NCBI RefSeq assembly: GCF_901000735.1
Contig: NC_081550.1
Coordinates: 10,186,716-10,250,715 of the forward strand
Source: Corylus avellana
Lineage: Eukaryota > Streptophyta > Magnoliopsida > Fagales > Betulaceae
DNA length: 64,000 nucleotides
Direction of reading: 5' to 3'
Numbering within the stretch: position 1 is the stretch's first letter; each line of letters begins with the position of its first letter. A program made the translations under genes and the position numbers. The notes beneath the pieces are model-generated. The model was not told the DNA's origin and searched no databases. It worked only from the letters and a program-made list of their open reading frames with translations. This document shows, in pieces, positions 13,164 through 23,903 of the stretch.

Positions 13164-13844
13164 TAGTTACCAAACATATAAATAGCTTTTCAGTAGAAGC
13201 ACTTTTGACAAAAGCTTACTGACAAAATATCTATATCTAAAAGCTCTATTTTTCACTGCAATCTCAAACCGGCTCGTAGATATGCATGTGTTTTTGTCCA
13301 TGCTTTGACAAGGGGAGCAAGTCGATCTCCTTTCCAAACAATAATTGAAACCTGCTCATAAAAAATCATTTGCGAATACCAAGTTGTCCATGTTTTCTTA
13401 TATTATTGTAAACCAAAAGTCACCATTAGAGGAATACAAAACTTTTTATTTGGCCCCCTAGCTATCATCCTAATTTTTCTTTTCCTTAGTTTTTGTAACC
13501 GTTCCATTACCCACTACTCCTTTTTTTCTTTATTTGTTTTTTCCTAAGAAGAAGTTTGGGAGTGTTAATAAGATTATAGCACAGAAACTTTAAACCTTGA
13601 TACATTGTAATTTGTAAATCTTAGTTCATAGTACTCGTTGGTGGGATTGGGTATTCTATCTAGAAAGACATATCAATCATAATGATGTATTTTAAATTTT
13701 AATCATGAAATTAAAGACATCTAATTGTTTTATTGGTGTGGTTGGAATACGCTTTACTGGGCCATGTCAGTTGTTATTGTATAAACTACGTATTGTCAAT
13801 TTAATAATTTGAACTCACAAGTACTTATATATTAAAAAAAAAGG
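13164..13844. other. AT-rich spacer with a dispersed repeat
   Basis: The segment at about 13280-13440 (ATGCATGTGTTTTTGT, CAATAATTGAAACCTGCTCA, TTTGCGAAT, CCAAGTTGT) recurs in the same order and orientation at about 17490-17640. No gene was seen. Confidence 0.6.
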
Positions 13845-14339
13845 GAGGGTAGGGGTGGTAAAACGGGTTGTCGGGTCGACACGATTACGACTCGTAGTGA
13901 CCCACCACCCGATTAACCTATATACGAACACGGCTTGTTTAGCTAAACGGGTTAGGTGGGTTGACACGATTACAACATAAAAAATAGCTGAATAACCCGA
14001 CATGACTCGTTTAACCCGTTTAAAATAACTGGGTCATATCGGGTTGACACGACTCGATTATTATATTAAAAATGCAAGAAAAAGAAAAAGAATAAGAAAA
14101 AAAATAAGTAAATGAGGGTTTGGTTTTGAGCTTACCCCTGTATTTTGATGGCCATGCATCAGAGACAAAGAAATGCAAAGCAGGAGTGAGAGGGAGGGAG
14201 AGAGAAAGAGAGAGCAGATGGGGATCAACGATTCACAGCCACGCAGTGATTGGAAATGGCGATTGGTTGTGAGAGAGCGAGTGAGAGAGAATGAAGTGAA
14301 CTGAGAAAGTTGGTGTTGTGACCGCCGCAAAGATTCAAA

Positions 14340-14376
<37 letters not shown>

Positions 14377-14472
14377 CGGCTGGGGGAGGGAGCTATCGGC
14401 TGATGCCTAATAGTGGTGAGTGAAGAGAGTTTAGTTAGGGTTTCTCTTGATAAGGAAGCCAAAAACGTACAT

Positions 14473-14506
<34 letters not shown>

Positions 14507-14920
14507 GTCCGAGGGAGAGAAAGTGCGAGAAACTGAGAGGAAAATTGTAGTAGAGGAAGGGTTGTTGTCGTTCCCGTTCTTCTTCCCGCCATTGCTTAAC
14601 CCTTTGCAACCACATTTCTCCATTTGACCTCATTCCCTCATTCATTAGCCTCCAAAACAAGATTTTCTCAATACAGCGAGACTTTTTGCCTCCCTGGGTT
14701 AGGAGCCTTTAGTTTAGGTTTTTTTTTTTTTTTTTTTAAATGGGTCTAGCAGGTCACTTGCTTAACCCGCAGGGTTGACCCGCCAGACATGAAAATTAAC
14801 CGAGTCATAAACGGGTGATCCGATTATGACCCGAACCCGTTTAAGTCAAACCCAAAACCTGTTAACTTTGTGTCATGTTCTTGTAGAGTTCGCGAGTCAT
14901 GTCAAAATTTTCAGCCCTAA
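13845..14920. mobile_element. hAT-like non-autonomous element with AG-rich core
   Basis: The left part starts near TAGGGGTGGTAAAACGGG and carries repeated ACGGGTT, GTTGACACGA and ACCCG motifs (13857-14055). The right part carries the same motif set (CCCGTTT, GACCCG) and ends TTTTCAGCCCTA. The terminal inverted match is short and imperfect, and no clean 8-bp duplication was found. The core (14160-14560) is AG-rich with (AG)n microsatellites and has no credible gene. Confidence 0.5.
14343..14508. repeat. (AG)n microsatellites
   Basis: Two AG-dinucleotide tracts lie at about 14343-14373 and 14476-14506. They create long serine/leucine-rich or arginine/glutamate-rich open frames that are artefacts of the repeat. 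Confidence 0.9.
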
Positions 14921-15473
14921 GGGGGAAATCATATTTAGTCTTTCGGTTTTCATCTAATTTGAATTTAGTCATTGAGTTCTTAATTTCAATAATAAGGTCC
15001 TTACATTTTGCCCAACTTTAAAATAGGCCCCTCTATCACTTTTTACCATCAAAATTAGCATGTTGCCATCTGCTACATGTGTCTCATTTGACATGTCAAC
15101 GTGCATCTCAACACCCCAATGCAATGCTACACCAACATAACCGAAGTCTTTGTTACTGTAGGTTTGTTATTTAGGTCCTTAAGTTTTATGTTTATGTAAG
15201 TTCTACGTGTTAGATTGATTTTTTTTTTTTTTTTGGTCTTTCATTTTTTTTCTTCTATGAATGACTTGGCACTTGTTCACATGTCATTGCATTGGAGTTT
15301 TTATGACGTGTTAAATAAGACATATGACAGATGACAAACCGTTAACTTTGACGGTGAAAGTGACAAAGACACCTATTTTAAATTTGGGCAAAACCTAAGG
15401 ACTGTATTCTTAAAATTGAAAACTCACTAAATTCAAGTCAAATGAAAACGTAGGACCTAAATATATTTTTCCC
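14921..15473. mobile_element. MITE with long terminal inverted repeats
   Basis: The left arm (GGGGGAAATCATATTTAG, then GAATTTAGT, AAGGTCCTTA, TTTTGCCCAA, TTTAAAATAGG, CACTTT, CGTCAAA-type motifs) is matched in the same order by the right arm read on the minus strand (GGGAAAAATATATTTAGG ...). Each arm is about 140 bp. The middle is unrelated. The flanks show no clear target duplication. Coding capacity is nil. Arm length would fit a Mutator-type foldback element, but superfamily is not settled. Confidence 0.7.
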
Positions 15474-15659
15474 AAAAAGAAATCCTTTAAGGACAAGACT
15501 AATGGTGTATTGAAATGGTTAAGATGAGAATGATTGTGTGAGAATTAGAGGACAACCTCTCTTATTATATGTATTTTCTAATTAATATGATTGTAGCAAT
15601 ATTAAATAATAAGAAGGAAAAGAATATTAATTTAATTGAAAAATGTTTTAATTTGGTGA

Positions 15660-16436
15660 GTAGTGTGAACCCCACCTCTATTTGATTCATGGGTGATTGT
15701 TTGGCCAAAGCCTCACAAAGCCTAGACAACTGTTCAGTCAAAATTGTGGATCCTTTCCACGACGTGCAATTACCCTTTTACCCTTCAATTGTTTTTTCAA
15801 AAAAATCCCAGCGCCCGGCCATTTCCTCCAGGTCCCTTCATTTCCTCCAGCTCCCTGTCTTCTCCTTCATGAGTCGGCACCGACCCTTGCTAAAACTTGC
15901 TAGCCCGTTTCATCCCCCACCCCCAAACTCCCTCTTCATTCTTCTGCTCTCCCTTTCTTCAGGGCTCTGAAGTCAACGCCACTTCTCTCATCATATAATA
16001 GAAAACATAGAGAGACAGATTTGATAAAATTCCACACTGGTGGTGGCACAGATGCTGATGGCCCCCAAAATTCCTATTTCAACCAATGCCCTTTTTTTTT
16101 TTTTTTTTTCTTCTCATCAATTTCCCAAAACCGTTGGCAAATTTTCTCTCTGCCCAATCAGCCCCAACACCCACCTAAAAAGACAATATGCAATTTTCAT
16201 GCCCGAGAGACCCTATGGTCTCTAAAGACGAACATTAAAAATAAATAATTAAAAGAAATAAAAAAGAAATAAAAGAGAGAGAGAGAAGCAGAACAAAACA
16301 AAAACAGAGCAAATAAGCAAACCCCTCTCCCCATCAAACCTTGTTTTTCACTCTTTCATCCCTTCTTCTCCACCCAAATCACACCAATCTCTTTTTTTTT
16401 TTCTCTTTCTCGGTGGTTTTGGAGACGGACCCATCA
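15660..16436 (+). promoter_or_regulatory. remnant promoter and 5' UTR of a VQ-type gene
   Basis: This stretch precedes the VQ-protein ATG. It has AGTCAA/GGTCAA W-box-like cores, a CATATAATAG TATA-like site near 15991, and a GA- then CT-rich leader (16275-16415) of the kind found in plant 5' UTRs. Function is inferred only from position. Open frames in it look non-coding. Confidence 0.4.
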
Positions 16437-16611
16437 ATGGAAAGTTGCTCGAAACCCCAAGAAAGAGAGAACCCATCTCCCATCAACTCCCCGACCAGCA
16501 ATGTCACCAACAGCGTCAGCAGCAGCAACAACAATGGCCTCCAAAGTCCACATAAACCCATCCCCAGATCTTCTGACTCCAACCCCTACCCAACAACCTT
16601 TTGTCCAAGCG
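16437..16611 (+). pseudogene. VQ-motif protein, N-terminal fragment
   Basis: VQ proteins are plant nuclear cofactors that bind WRKY transcription factors or MAP kinase substrate sites through an FxxxVQxxTG motif. From ATG at 16437 the frame reads MESCSKPQERENPSP, a serine/asparagine-rich stretch, then SDSNPYPTTF. In VQ4-like proteins NPYPTTFVQAD leads directly into the VQ motif. Here one extra T at about 16602 shifts the frame. The residues VQA are found only in the +1 frame at 16603-16611, and the sequence then becomes unrelated, so the VQ motif itself and everything after it are missing. The upstream region still looks like a leader, so the 5' half was kept and the 3' half lost. Alternatively it is an unrelated low-complexity serine-rich frame, but the NPYPTTF(VQA) match argues against this. 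No in-frame homology was seen downstream. Confidence 0.6.
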
Positions 16612-16861
16612 TGGGATTTATGTCTGGACAAATTTAAGAGAGAGGGGCAATATGGTAAAAAAAAGATAAACTTTGAAGGAAAAAATTGGTCAACAGGTCA
16701 GACACTAAACAGTGTCTAGGTGGTGGCTGTTACCAAACCCATAATATTGAATTTTGGATTTGTTATCTAAGTTTTTCAAAAAGAAACAAAAAAAAAAAAG
16801 AAACACAATTAAAATGGGGATTTTTTTTTTTTTTGTCATGTATTAAATATTGGGGGTGCTT

Positions 16862-17010
16862 ACAATTGTGAAAACACCCCCAATTCCAGAAGGGGGCGCT
16901 TGCCCAAGTAGGCGTCCCCTATTAAAAAAGGGGGCGCTTACTTGGCAAAGCGCCCCCTTTCTTTGCTTCAAACGCCCCATTTTAGAGGCGTCTTTCACTA
17001 AAAAATGCCT
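16862..17010. repeat. GC-rich hairpin repeat (MITE-like)
   Basis: The arm GGGGGCGCTTGCCCAAGTA (16892-16910) is complementary to TACTTGGCAAAGCGCCCCC (about 16939-16957), and GGGGGCGCTTACTTGG also repeats directly. GCGTTTGAAGC- and GGCGTCTTT-type motifs follow. This is a compact foldback sequence without coding capacity. Confidence 0.65.
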
Positions 17011-17352
17011 CAAAATTATATTCTAGTCGCCATCTTACCCATCGTGTCCCAAGTGTCCCTAATCATGTGTTGCGAAATCAATAGGAACATTTTTTTTGGC
17101 CAAAAAGGTTCCAAATAACCATGTCACTAAACTTTTATTTTTTTTTTTTTTTTGTGGCAGTACTAAACAATCGAAAGTGGCAAATATATTGAATTATCCC
17201 ATCTTCACCACGCGTGCTACTTCCAACAAATCTCATTAATATCATCACTATTTGGGATGACATGCCTTCGAGTATATATAGAGTTAATTAAAGAAAATAA
17301 AAATATATCAAATATATATGGCGTTTTCATTGACTAGGAGGCCTGAGAGAAG

Positions 17353-17378
17353 GGAAGCTAATATATATATTAGCTTCC
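17353..17378. repeat. 26-bp perfect palindrome
   Basis: GGAAGCTAATATA followed by its exact reverse complement TATATTAGCTTCC, without a spacer. It could form a cruciform or be a chance AT-rich palindrome. Confidence 0.9.
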
Positions 17379-17489
17379 AAAAAGAAAACCCTAGCGGCGT
17401 GTGTCCGCCATGATCCTTGTAGGCCAGGCAACATATATAATATTGTAGTTTTGTGAGATTAACATACGTAGTAGGGCTTAGGCATGCAT

Positions 17490-17640
17490 GATGCATGTGT
17501 TTTTGTGTTACATATTGCTTTGACAATAATTGAAACCTGCTCACAAAAATCTTTTGCGAATTCCAAGTTGTTCATGTTTTCTTTAAGTATATTATTGTAA
17601 AATTAAAAAAATAAGTATAATATTTTGTTCCAAAGTCACC
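17490..17640. repeat. second copy of the dispersed repeat seen at 13.28 kb
   Basis: Shares ATGCATGTGTTTTTGTG, CAATAATTGAAACCTGCTCA, TTTTGCGAATTCC, AAGTTGTTCATGTTTTCTT, ATTATTGTAAA and CAAAGTCACCA with 13280-13440 in the same order and orientation. Confidence 0.75.
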
Positions 17641-18735
17641 AAGGGCTTAAGATATTTATTAATAACCTTTACAAGCTAAGGTTTTTTTTTTTTTTAGATG
17701 GTGTTATATTTATTTACGTTTTGAAGTATCTTTTGTTGAATTATTTCATGAACATTAAAGTAATTTTTTCCTCGCATCACATTTGAAATTTTCAAAATTT
17801 CCCTTATTCGCCGTGTTACTATCCAGAACTTTCACTTTTCTAGTATATATATATAAAATTCTGAAATCCCCTCGTCTTTTTTCAAGCATCTTTTGTGTTC
17901 ATTTCTTATTTTAGCTATTAATTATTAAATTTTAATTCAAAATTAATATTAAAAATAAGATGTATGCATAAAATTTTAATTCAAAATTTCCCTTATTTGT
18001 GTTTTACACTTTGTTTCACATTGGAAAGCTAGAAGAAATTTGTTTGGGATTTTTCTTTACTAGAATGACTTTTAGGTAGACACATGCTAATGGTGTTACC
18101 CGGCGCGTAGCACTAGCCCCACTCGCAAGTGCTTCGCACGCTTGCATGAGCCACAGGCATATTATTTGTGTAAACAATCAATTTTTTGTTTGAATGAGAA
18201 GACGGTAATGCTTCTATCATCAACCGTCTTTTGCCGTCTCGGCTCAACCAACTACATTGCGCGCATTCCTAAACTATCTCTGCAGATATAGTGACCCAAA
18301 TGATTAACTAAGCTTAGGTAGCTTAGTTAGATGGTTAATTTGGGTTTTGGGTCACTAGTATAGTTGTATGGCCATTTTGGAAATTTCAGACTTTCGAACC
18401 GAACGTACGCAGGGGGACCACCCGGACGTGTGCTGACTTTTGGATAACTCCTGGTTAATGCCCAAACGTACACTACAACCTTTGGTCCACTGGGTCAACA
18501 ATACCATACGAATGCCCCTATAGTACAGTACTTAGGCTACTTTTTCAGAACAACTTGCAACGCCCTTAGCTTTTTCTCACCTATAAATACCCCTTACCCC
18601 TCACCCTCTCATGCTCATTTTCGCCCCTAGGCTCTTTGAAATCCCTTATGTGAGTGTTCTTGTGAGTTTGAGAGATTTGTGAAGAAGGAGAGGTGGCTTC
18701 TTGAAGGCCTTGCTTCTGGGAGGTAACATTTTACG
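17641..18735. other. intergenic stretch with promoter-like remnant
   Basis: A short inverted repeat at 18290-18356 pairs AGTGACCCAAATGATTAACT with its near complement. At about 18581 TATAAATACCCCTTACCCCTC looks like the TATA/transcription-start region of an LTR, continuing to the 18741 insertion and resuming at 25386. No LTR boundaries or genes could be assigned. Confidence 0.35.
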
Positions 18736-18740
18736 CTTAA

Positions 18741-20738
18741 TGTTGTTCCAAATACTACATAAATTAATAGATAATATTTAGTACGTTTTACTCGCAAGTG
18801 CATAGGATCAAACGATAGTATAATGCAGCAAGTACGAGATCGATCCCACGATGATTGTTGATTTTGTTTTAGAATTAATTAAAATATAAAAATTGTCACT
18901 AGATTGATATTGATACTAAGGAAAAAAAAAAGTAAATAAAGATAAATAAAAGGTAAAGGTAGGGCTTGGATATCCACCACTAATCATGTTCAAATAATAT
19001 AATAATATGACAATGATCCAATCATATTATGAATACTTAATGTTTGCCAACCTAAGGGCATGAGTGTATACTCCTTAAGCTATTGACTTCCCTAAGCAAC
19101 AAATTAGTTATAGGTGTATACTCTAACTCTTGTCTTTCTTAAATGATTTAGCATGGGTGTATACTAAGTTGTTCTTTAAAAAAAGCATAAATCTATGAAA
19201 ATCGATTTAGCACAGAACCTAGGGCATGGGTGTATACACCCGATTTTTCATGTTGATTAACCCAAGAATCTGGTGTAGATTTATTTTGTTACTCTTATTA
19301 AACTTAGGACTCGATCATCCAAATTGATTTAATTAACTAATCCATACCAAATGCATATAATGACCAATCACATACATATGAGGAATTCAAGAAAACATGA
19401 ATTAATCAAGTTAAGTAACACAATATGATTATCACAAATGCGCCAATATTGAAATATTAAATAAACATAATTAGGGCTTCAATCTAGCTCTCCTTACGAG
19501 TTAGTTACACATATTAAAATAAAACTAAAAAGAAAAGGTAAAGAAAGAACCGAAAACCGCTCCTAGAAGTAGCCTCTAATTCCTCTCCCCAAAGTTGTCT
19601 CCTTGAAATTGTGTATTGAATTGTGAGGTTTAGAAGTCTATTTATAGGGTTTAGGAGAGTCCTAGAAGTCCTTGTAATCATAGGAAATTCGGAGATTAGG
19701 ATAAAGAAAACCTAAGTCCAAATCGGAATAGGATTCGTCCAAAATTGCGTTCCTATTTTATAGGGTGATTTTGGCATAGCGGCACTCTGAATTAGGATAA
19801 TGCTATTTCACAATTATTTATATAAATTTGAGTTATCTTTCCAATTCCATTTGAATCACCTCAATCGGATATTGGAATTTAAAGTTATAGTCAAAATACC
19901 GAGACGTGTGCAGAATCCGAATTTGAATCCAATCCAATTTTGCCTTCAATTTGAGAAATTTCGATTTAATCCTTTCCTTTATTTGATTAAACTTAATCAC
20001 ATCACATAATTAAAGTAAAACTAAAAAGAAAAGGTAAAGAAAGAATCGAAAACCGCTCTTAGAAGTAGACTCTAATTCCTCTCCCCAAAGTTGTCTCCTT
20101 GAAATTGTGTATTGAATTGTGAGGCTTAGAGGTCTATTTATAAGGCGTAGGAGAGTCCTAGAAGCCCTAGTAATTCTAAGAAATTTAGAGATTTAAGTCC
20201 TAGTCCAATTAGGATAAAGAAAACCTAAGTCCAAATCGGAATAGGATTCGTCCAAAATTGCGTTCCTATCTTGCGGGGTCATTTTAGCATAGTGGCATTC
20301 TGAATTAGGAAAATGCTAGTTCAAATGATTTGTAGAATTTTGAGTTATCTTTCTAATACCGCTTGAATCATCTCAATCAGATATTTGACCTAAAAGTTAT
20401 TATCAAAATACCGAGATGTGTGTAGAATCTAAATTTGAATCCAATCCGATTTTGCCTCCAATTTGAGAAATTCCGATTTAATTATTTTCTTTATTTGATT
20501 AAACTTAACCACATCAAATGGGTCCTTTCTTATGATCGGTTAAGCTTAACCATATCTTCCAAGTCTTCGCAATTTTCCCTTTAAGCTTGGAACTTTTCCA
20601 GAAACGCTTTCTTTTCTTTCAAAAACCTATAAAACAAAGAAAATACAAAAAAGAAATAAAATAGCATAAACTAACAAAAATAAGGAATTAACAAATATAA
20701 GTTTAAGGGCTAAAATATGAATATTTTGGTACTTATCA
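18741..20738 (-). repeat. 3' LTR, with an internal 0.5-kb tandem duplication
   Basis: About 1998 bp against 1477 bp for the other LTR. The extra length is a second copy of a ~495-500-bp segment: AAGAAAAGGTAAAGAAAGAA plus CCTCTCCCCAAAGTTGTCTC occurs at about 19527-19600 and again at about 20021-20097, each followed by the same CCTAAGTCCAAATCGG and TTTGATTAAACTTAA landmarks. The other LTR has one copy. A TATA-like CTATAAATAG lies on the minus strand of copy 1. Confidence 0.88.
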
Positions 20739-22266
20739 CACCCCCAAACTTACATATTGCTAGTCCCTTTGCAGTACTAAACTAAAAACAAAATGCAAAA
20801 ACATAAAACAAAAAGATAAATCTATCTTTTGTGGGATGTACGATTGCATTTAGCATATGCAACAAGCCTTTTAAACCCGTAGGAATTTCCTAGAGGACGA
20901 GTGAAGTCTCGTGAGGGTTTTCTAGAAATATTACCCACAAACATTATGCACAAGTTCATATTATCCAAAATTAAGGTATCACTCAAGATCATGATTTTCA
21001 TTCATTAGTAAGCTTAAAAATTTAAACTCCATCTTCACAATGAATTGAAATTTTAAAGTTTAATTACTTACAAAAGACATGCTAAGACATCACAAGTTTG
21101 AAACAGTGTAAAGTGAAATAGCACATAAATATGAAGCTTCCAATTATTTCCAATGTGCAATGTCTCAATATCTCAAAGTTCACTGAAATTTCCATTATAA
21201 TGAATATCTATGGCATAACTTTTCTTTTTCACTTTTTTTTTGGTCAGGCTGTGCAATGTTTGGTTCCCTTAAACTTTCTAATTGACCCATGTAACGAGTG
21301 TTAAGTCAATAACTCCCAAACCAGATGGTTTTAGGGCATTAGGTCTAAAGCACCCCTAAGAACTTACTAACTCGAGTCAAAAAGTCTACGAAACCAAACT
21401 AACTATGACATTAACCAAATCAAAAAATTTCACCTTTTGACATGAACACTCAATGCTTTGTGGCAAGAGGTCCAGTTACTTAATGAAAAGCTTATCAATG
21501 ATCATCATTTTTTTCCCTTTTTTTTTTTTTTTTTTCTATACACTTTTTGTCTTTTTATATATATAAATATGTCAAAGTATCCATCTAATAAGTCACCCAA
21601 TTTCACCCAAGACATAGAAACACACACATTAGACTTTCATGTCATACCCCTCAAATTATGTGCTAATGTGCTTGTGTAGATTAGATCAAACATGTGAATT
21701 CTTAACTGCCAAAAGCAAGTAATCAAACTAAAAAATCCTATCATCAGATCATGTGTTCAAAATTTAAGCTCACCAATGAGAATCAAATCACAATTTTTAA
21801 GATCAACCAAAATTTTTAAGACAACATGAACATGCATATTTTTTTCTTTTTCAAAAATGGAACAAAATGTGTGTAAAGTGTCTCCCATACCCCCAAACTT
21901 AAATTATACATTGTCCCCAATGTGTGTATAACATGGAAAGATCTTACCTGGGAGATGGATGACTTGTCTGGAATGGCATGGCTTATAGCACACTCCCAAA
22001 CTTGAATTGAAGCACACTTGTCTCTGTAAAACAAAATACTAAAATAACAACAGAAAACAAAAAGAACTAATAATAAAATAAATATAAATATAAAATAAAA
22101 ACAAACAAACAAGCAAATAAAAAGGATATGCTGTGGGGTGCCTCCCATAAGCGCTAAGTTTAACGTCTTCAGCCAAACTGTGGCACTTTAAACTTGAAGC
22201 ACTAGTCTTTTCTTCGCTTGTACCAAAGGGAATGAATCTTTTCTATTGCAAGGTGATTCCAAATGT

Positions 22267-23560
22267 CTATTGATTGGGGAGGATCACTTCGAGTTTTCTC
22301 AAACAGTTTCTCATCCGATGGGGACTCATGAACTGGAATAAAGTAAGAAGAAAACTCAGGGAGCTCTTCATCTTGATGTCCTCAATTTGCTCATGACATA
22401 ACCCCAGCAAACTTCTCTCTTGGATTCTTGGTAATTCGGGAATAGGAGCTGATGTTGAAAAAGTTTCAGTGCTCTCTTCCTTTTCCCGATGTAGCTCCTC
22501 TAGAACCTCAATTTGCTCATCTTCTTCTTCCACCTTGTTGTTATCAGGAGTCGAATCCAATAAGGCCTCAGCTTGCTCACGTATCATGTCACGGTCCAAA
22601 TCAAATTCATATTGAGCAAAGTACTCTTCCAAAGGATCCTCCAGAGTTGGCTCACTAAACATCTCAGCTTGCTTGAGGAACTTGTCAAGATTCAGGTCGA
22701 ATTCAAATTGATCAAAGCACTCATTCCATGGATCCTCAAGACTTGACTCATTAGAAGTCTTAGCATACTCAAGAAGCTTGTCTAGGTCTAGGTCACCTCC
22801 AAATTCATCAAAGCAGTGTCCCAAAGGATCCTCAAGACTTGGCTTATTAGAAGTTTCAGCATACTCAAGTAGCTTGTCCAGGTCTAGGTCACCTCCAAAT
22901 TCATCAAAGCGCTCTCCCAAAGGGTCCTCAAGACTTGGCACACAAAAATTTCCTCACCAGTTTCTTCATTCTCAGGAGTGGTGGTTGTTTGCTCATAATA
23001 ATAAGTGCACTCTTCCTTTATGTATTGTCCATTAGGATTTGCCACCAATTGACTTTGACACTCTTCTTCTTTGAGGATATCTGATATTTGCTTGAGATGG
23101 CCCTCCATCTTGGCACATGTGGATTGCAACCGTTGATTATAGGCCTTACTATGGCTAAGAAAAGCTGACATTGTTTCTTCTAAGGTAGGCCTTTTTAGAG
23201 GAGGTGGTTCTTCTTGATATTGCTGTTGCTCTTGGTATTGTTGAGGCCAATCAATGGGAGAAGAATATGATTGATCATAGAACTATGGATATGATTGATG
23301 GTGCAATTCATGATATTGTGGAGCATAATTTCCAGGAGCTTGAGCTTGCCACGAAAGATTAGACTGTTGGCTCCATGACGGGTCATAGAAATCAAAATAG
23401 CTGTCGTTCCTCGGTCTAGAGAACGATGTGTTCTTATGCCCAAACATTTTGCTAGAAATTTGTCTTATTGAAGGAAATTCTCTAACATGGTGATAAGGGT
23501 CATGGCATAATGAACATGGTTCATGGGGTGTCGGAATGCCTCCCTACATGTGTGAAATTA
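22267..23560 (-). pseudogene. gag-tail-like ORF with acidic 32-residue repeats
   Basis: This is the only protein trace inside the LARD-like element, read from about 23560 leftward. First comes a zinc-knuckle-like CSLCHDPYHHVREFPS (about 23485-23530), then an aromatic and glutamine-rich stretch (SQQSNLSWQAQAPGNYAP), broken by a TAG in YP*FYDQSY. A helical segment MSAFLSHSKAYNQRLQ (from 23171) follows, with a frameshift near 22945. Then come four acidic repeats of about 32 residues (22941-22600) built on SLEDPLGxxFDEF and DLDLDKLLEYA. The DNA period in the first three is 96 bp. Zinc-knuckle proteins of this kind are retrotransposon gag products that package RNA. The role of the acidic repeats is unknown to me. 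Stops and frameshift make it a pseudogene. Confidence 0.65.
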
Positions 23561-23903
23561 AAAATAAAATAACAAAAAGTTAGAAGAAACAAAATTAAAA
23601 ATAAAACTTATGAAGATGTAGACTCAACTGACCCTGCATGAAAAGAAAAGGAAAAAATCATATCTATAATTAGTGCAGTAACTGTGTTGCTATCCGGATA
23701 TGCGATCGATTGCACCTGCTAGTGTGTTCGATCGCATTGGTGCACTCGATCACCTTGGAGTGGGCGCTCGAGCATACCTCCGGTGGCAGAACAGGAACTG
23801 CGGAAAAACAGAAAATAGAAAACTAAATTAAAACAAAAATAAACAAAGGGAAAAAAAAATTCCAAACAAATCAAACAATCCTCGGTAACGGCGCCAAAAA
23901 ACT

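Noticed and set aside
14061..14660. 199-codon minus-strand frame rich in Ser/Leu
   Set aside because: It is produced by (AG)n tracts and ends in low-complexity sequence. No protein family fits.
15689..15970. 93-codon frame upstream of the VQ fragment
   Set aside because: It has promoter/leader-like composition with no motif. It is better explained as the upstream region of the VQ-type gene.
18050..18740. A complete LTR ending at the LARD insertion
   Set aside because: A TATA-like site and leader-like sequence are present, but no TG...CA boundaries or second copy could be found.
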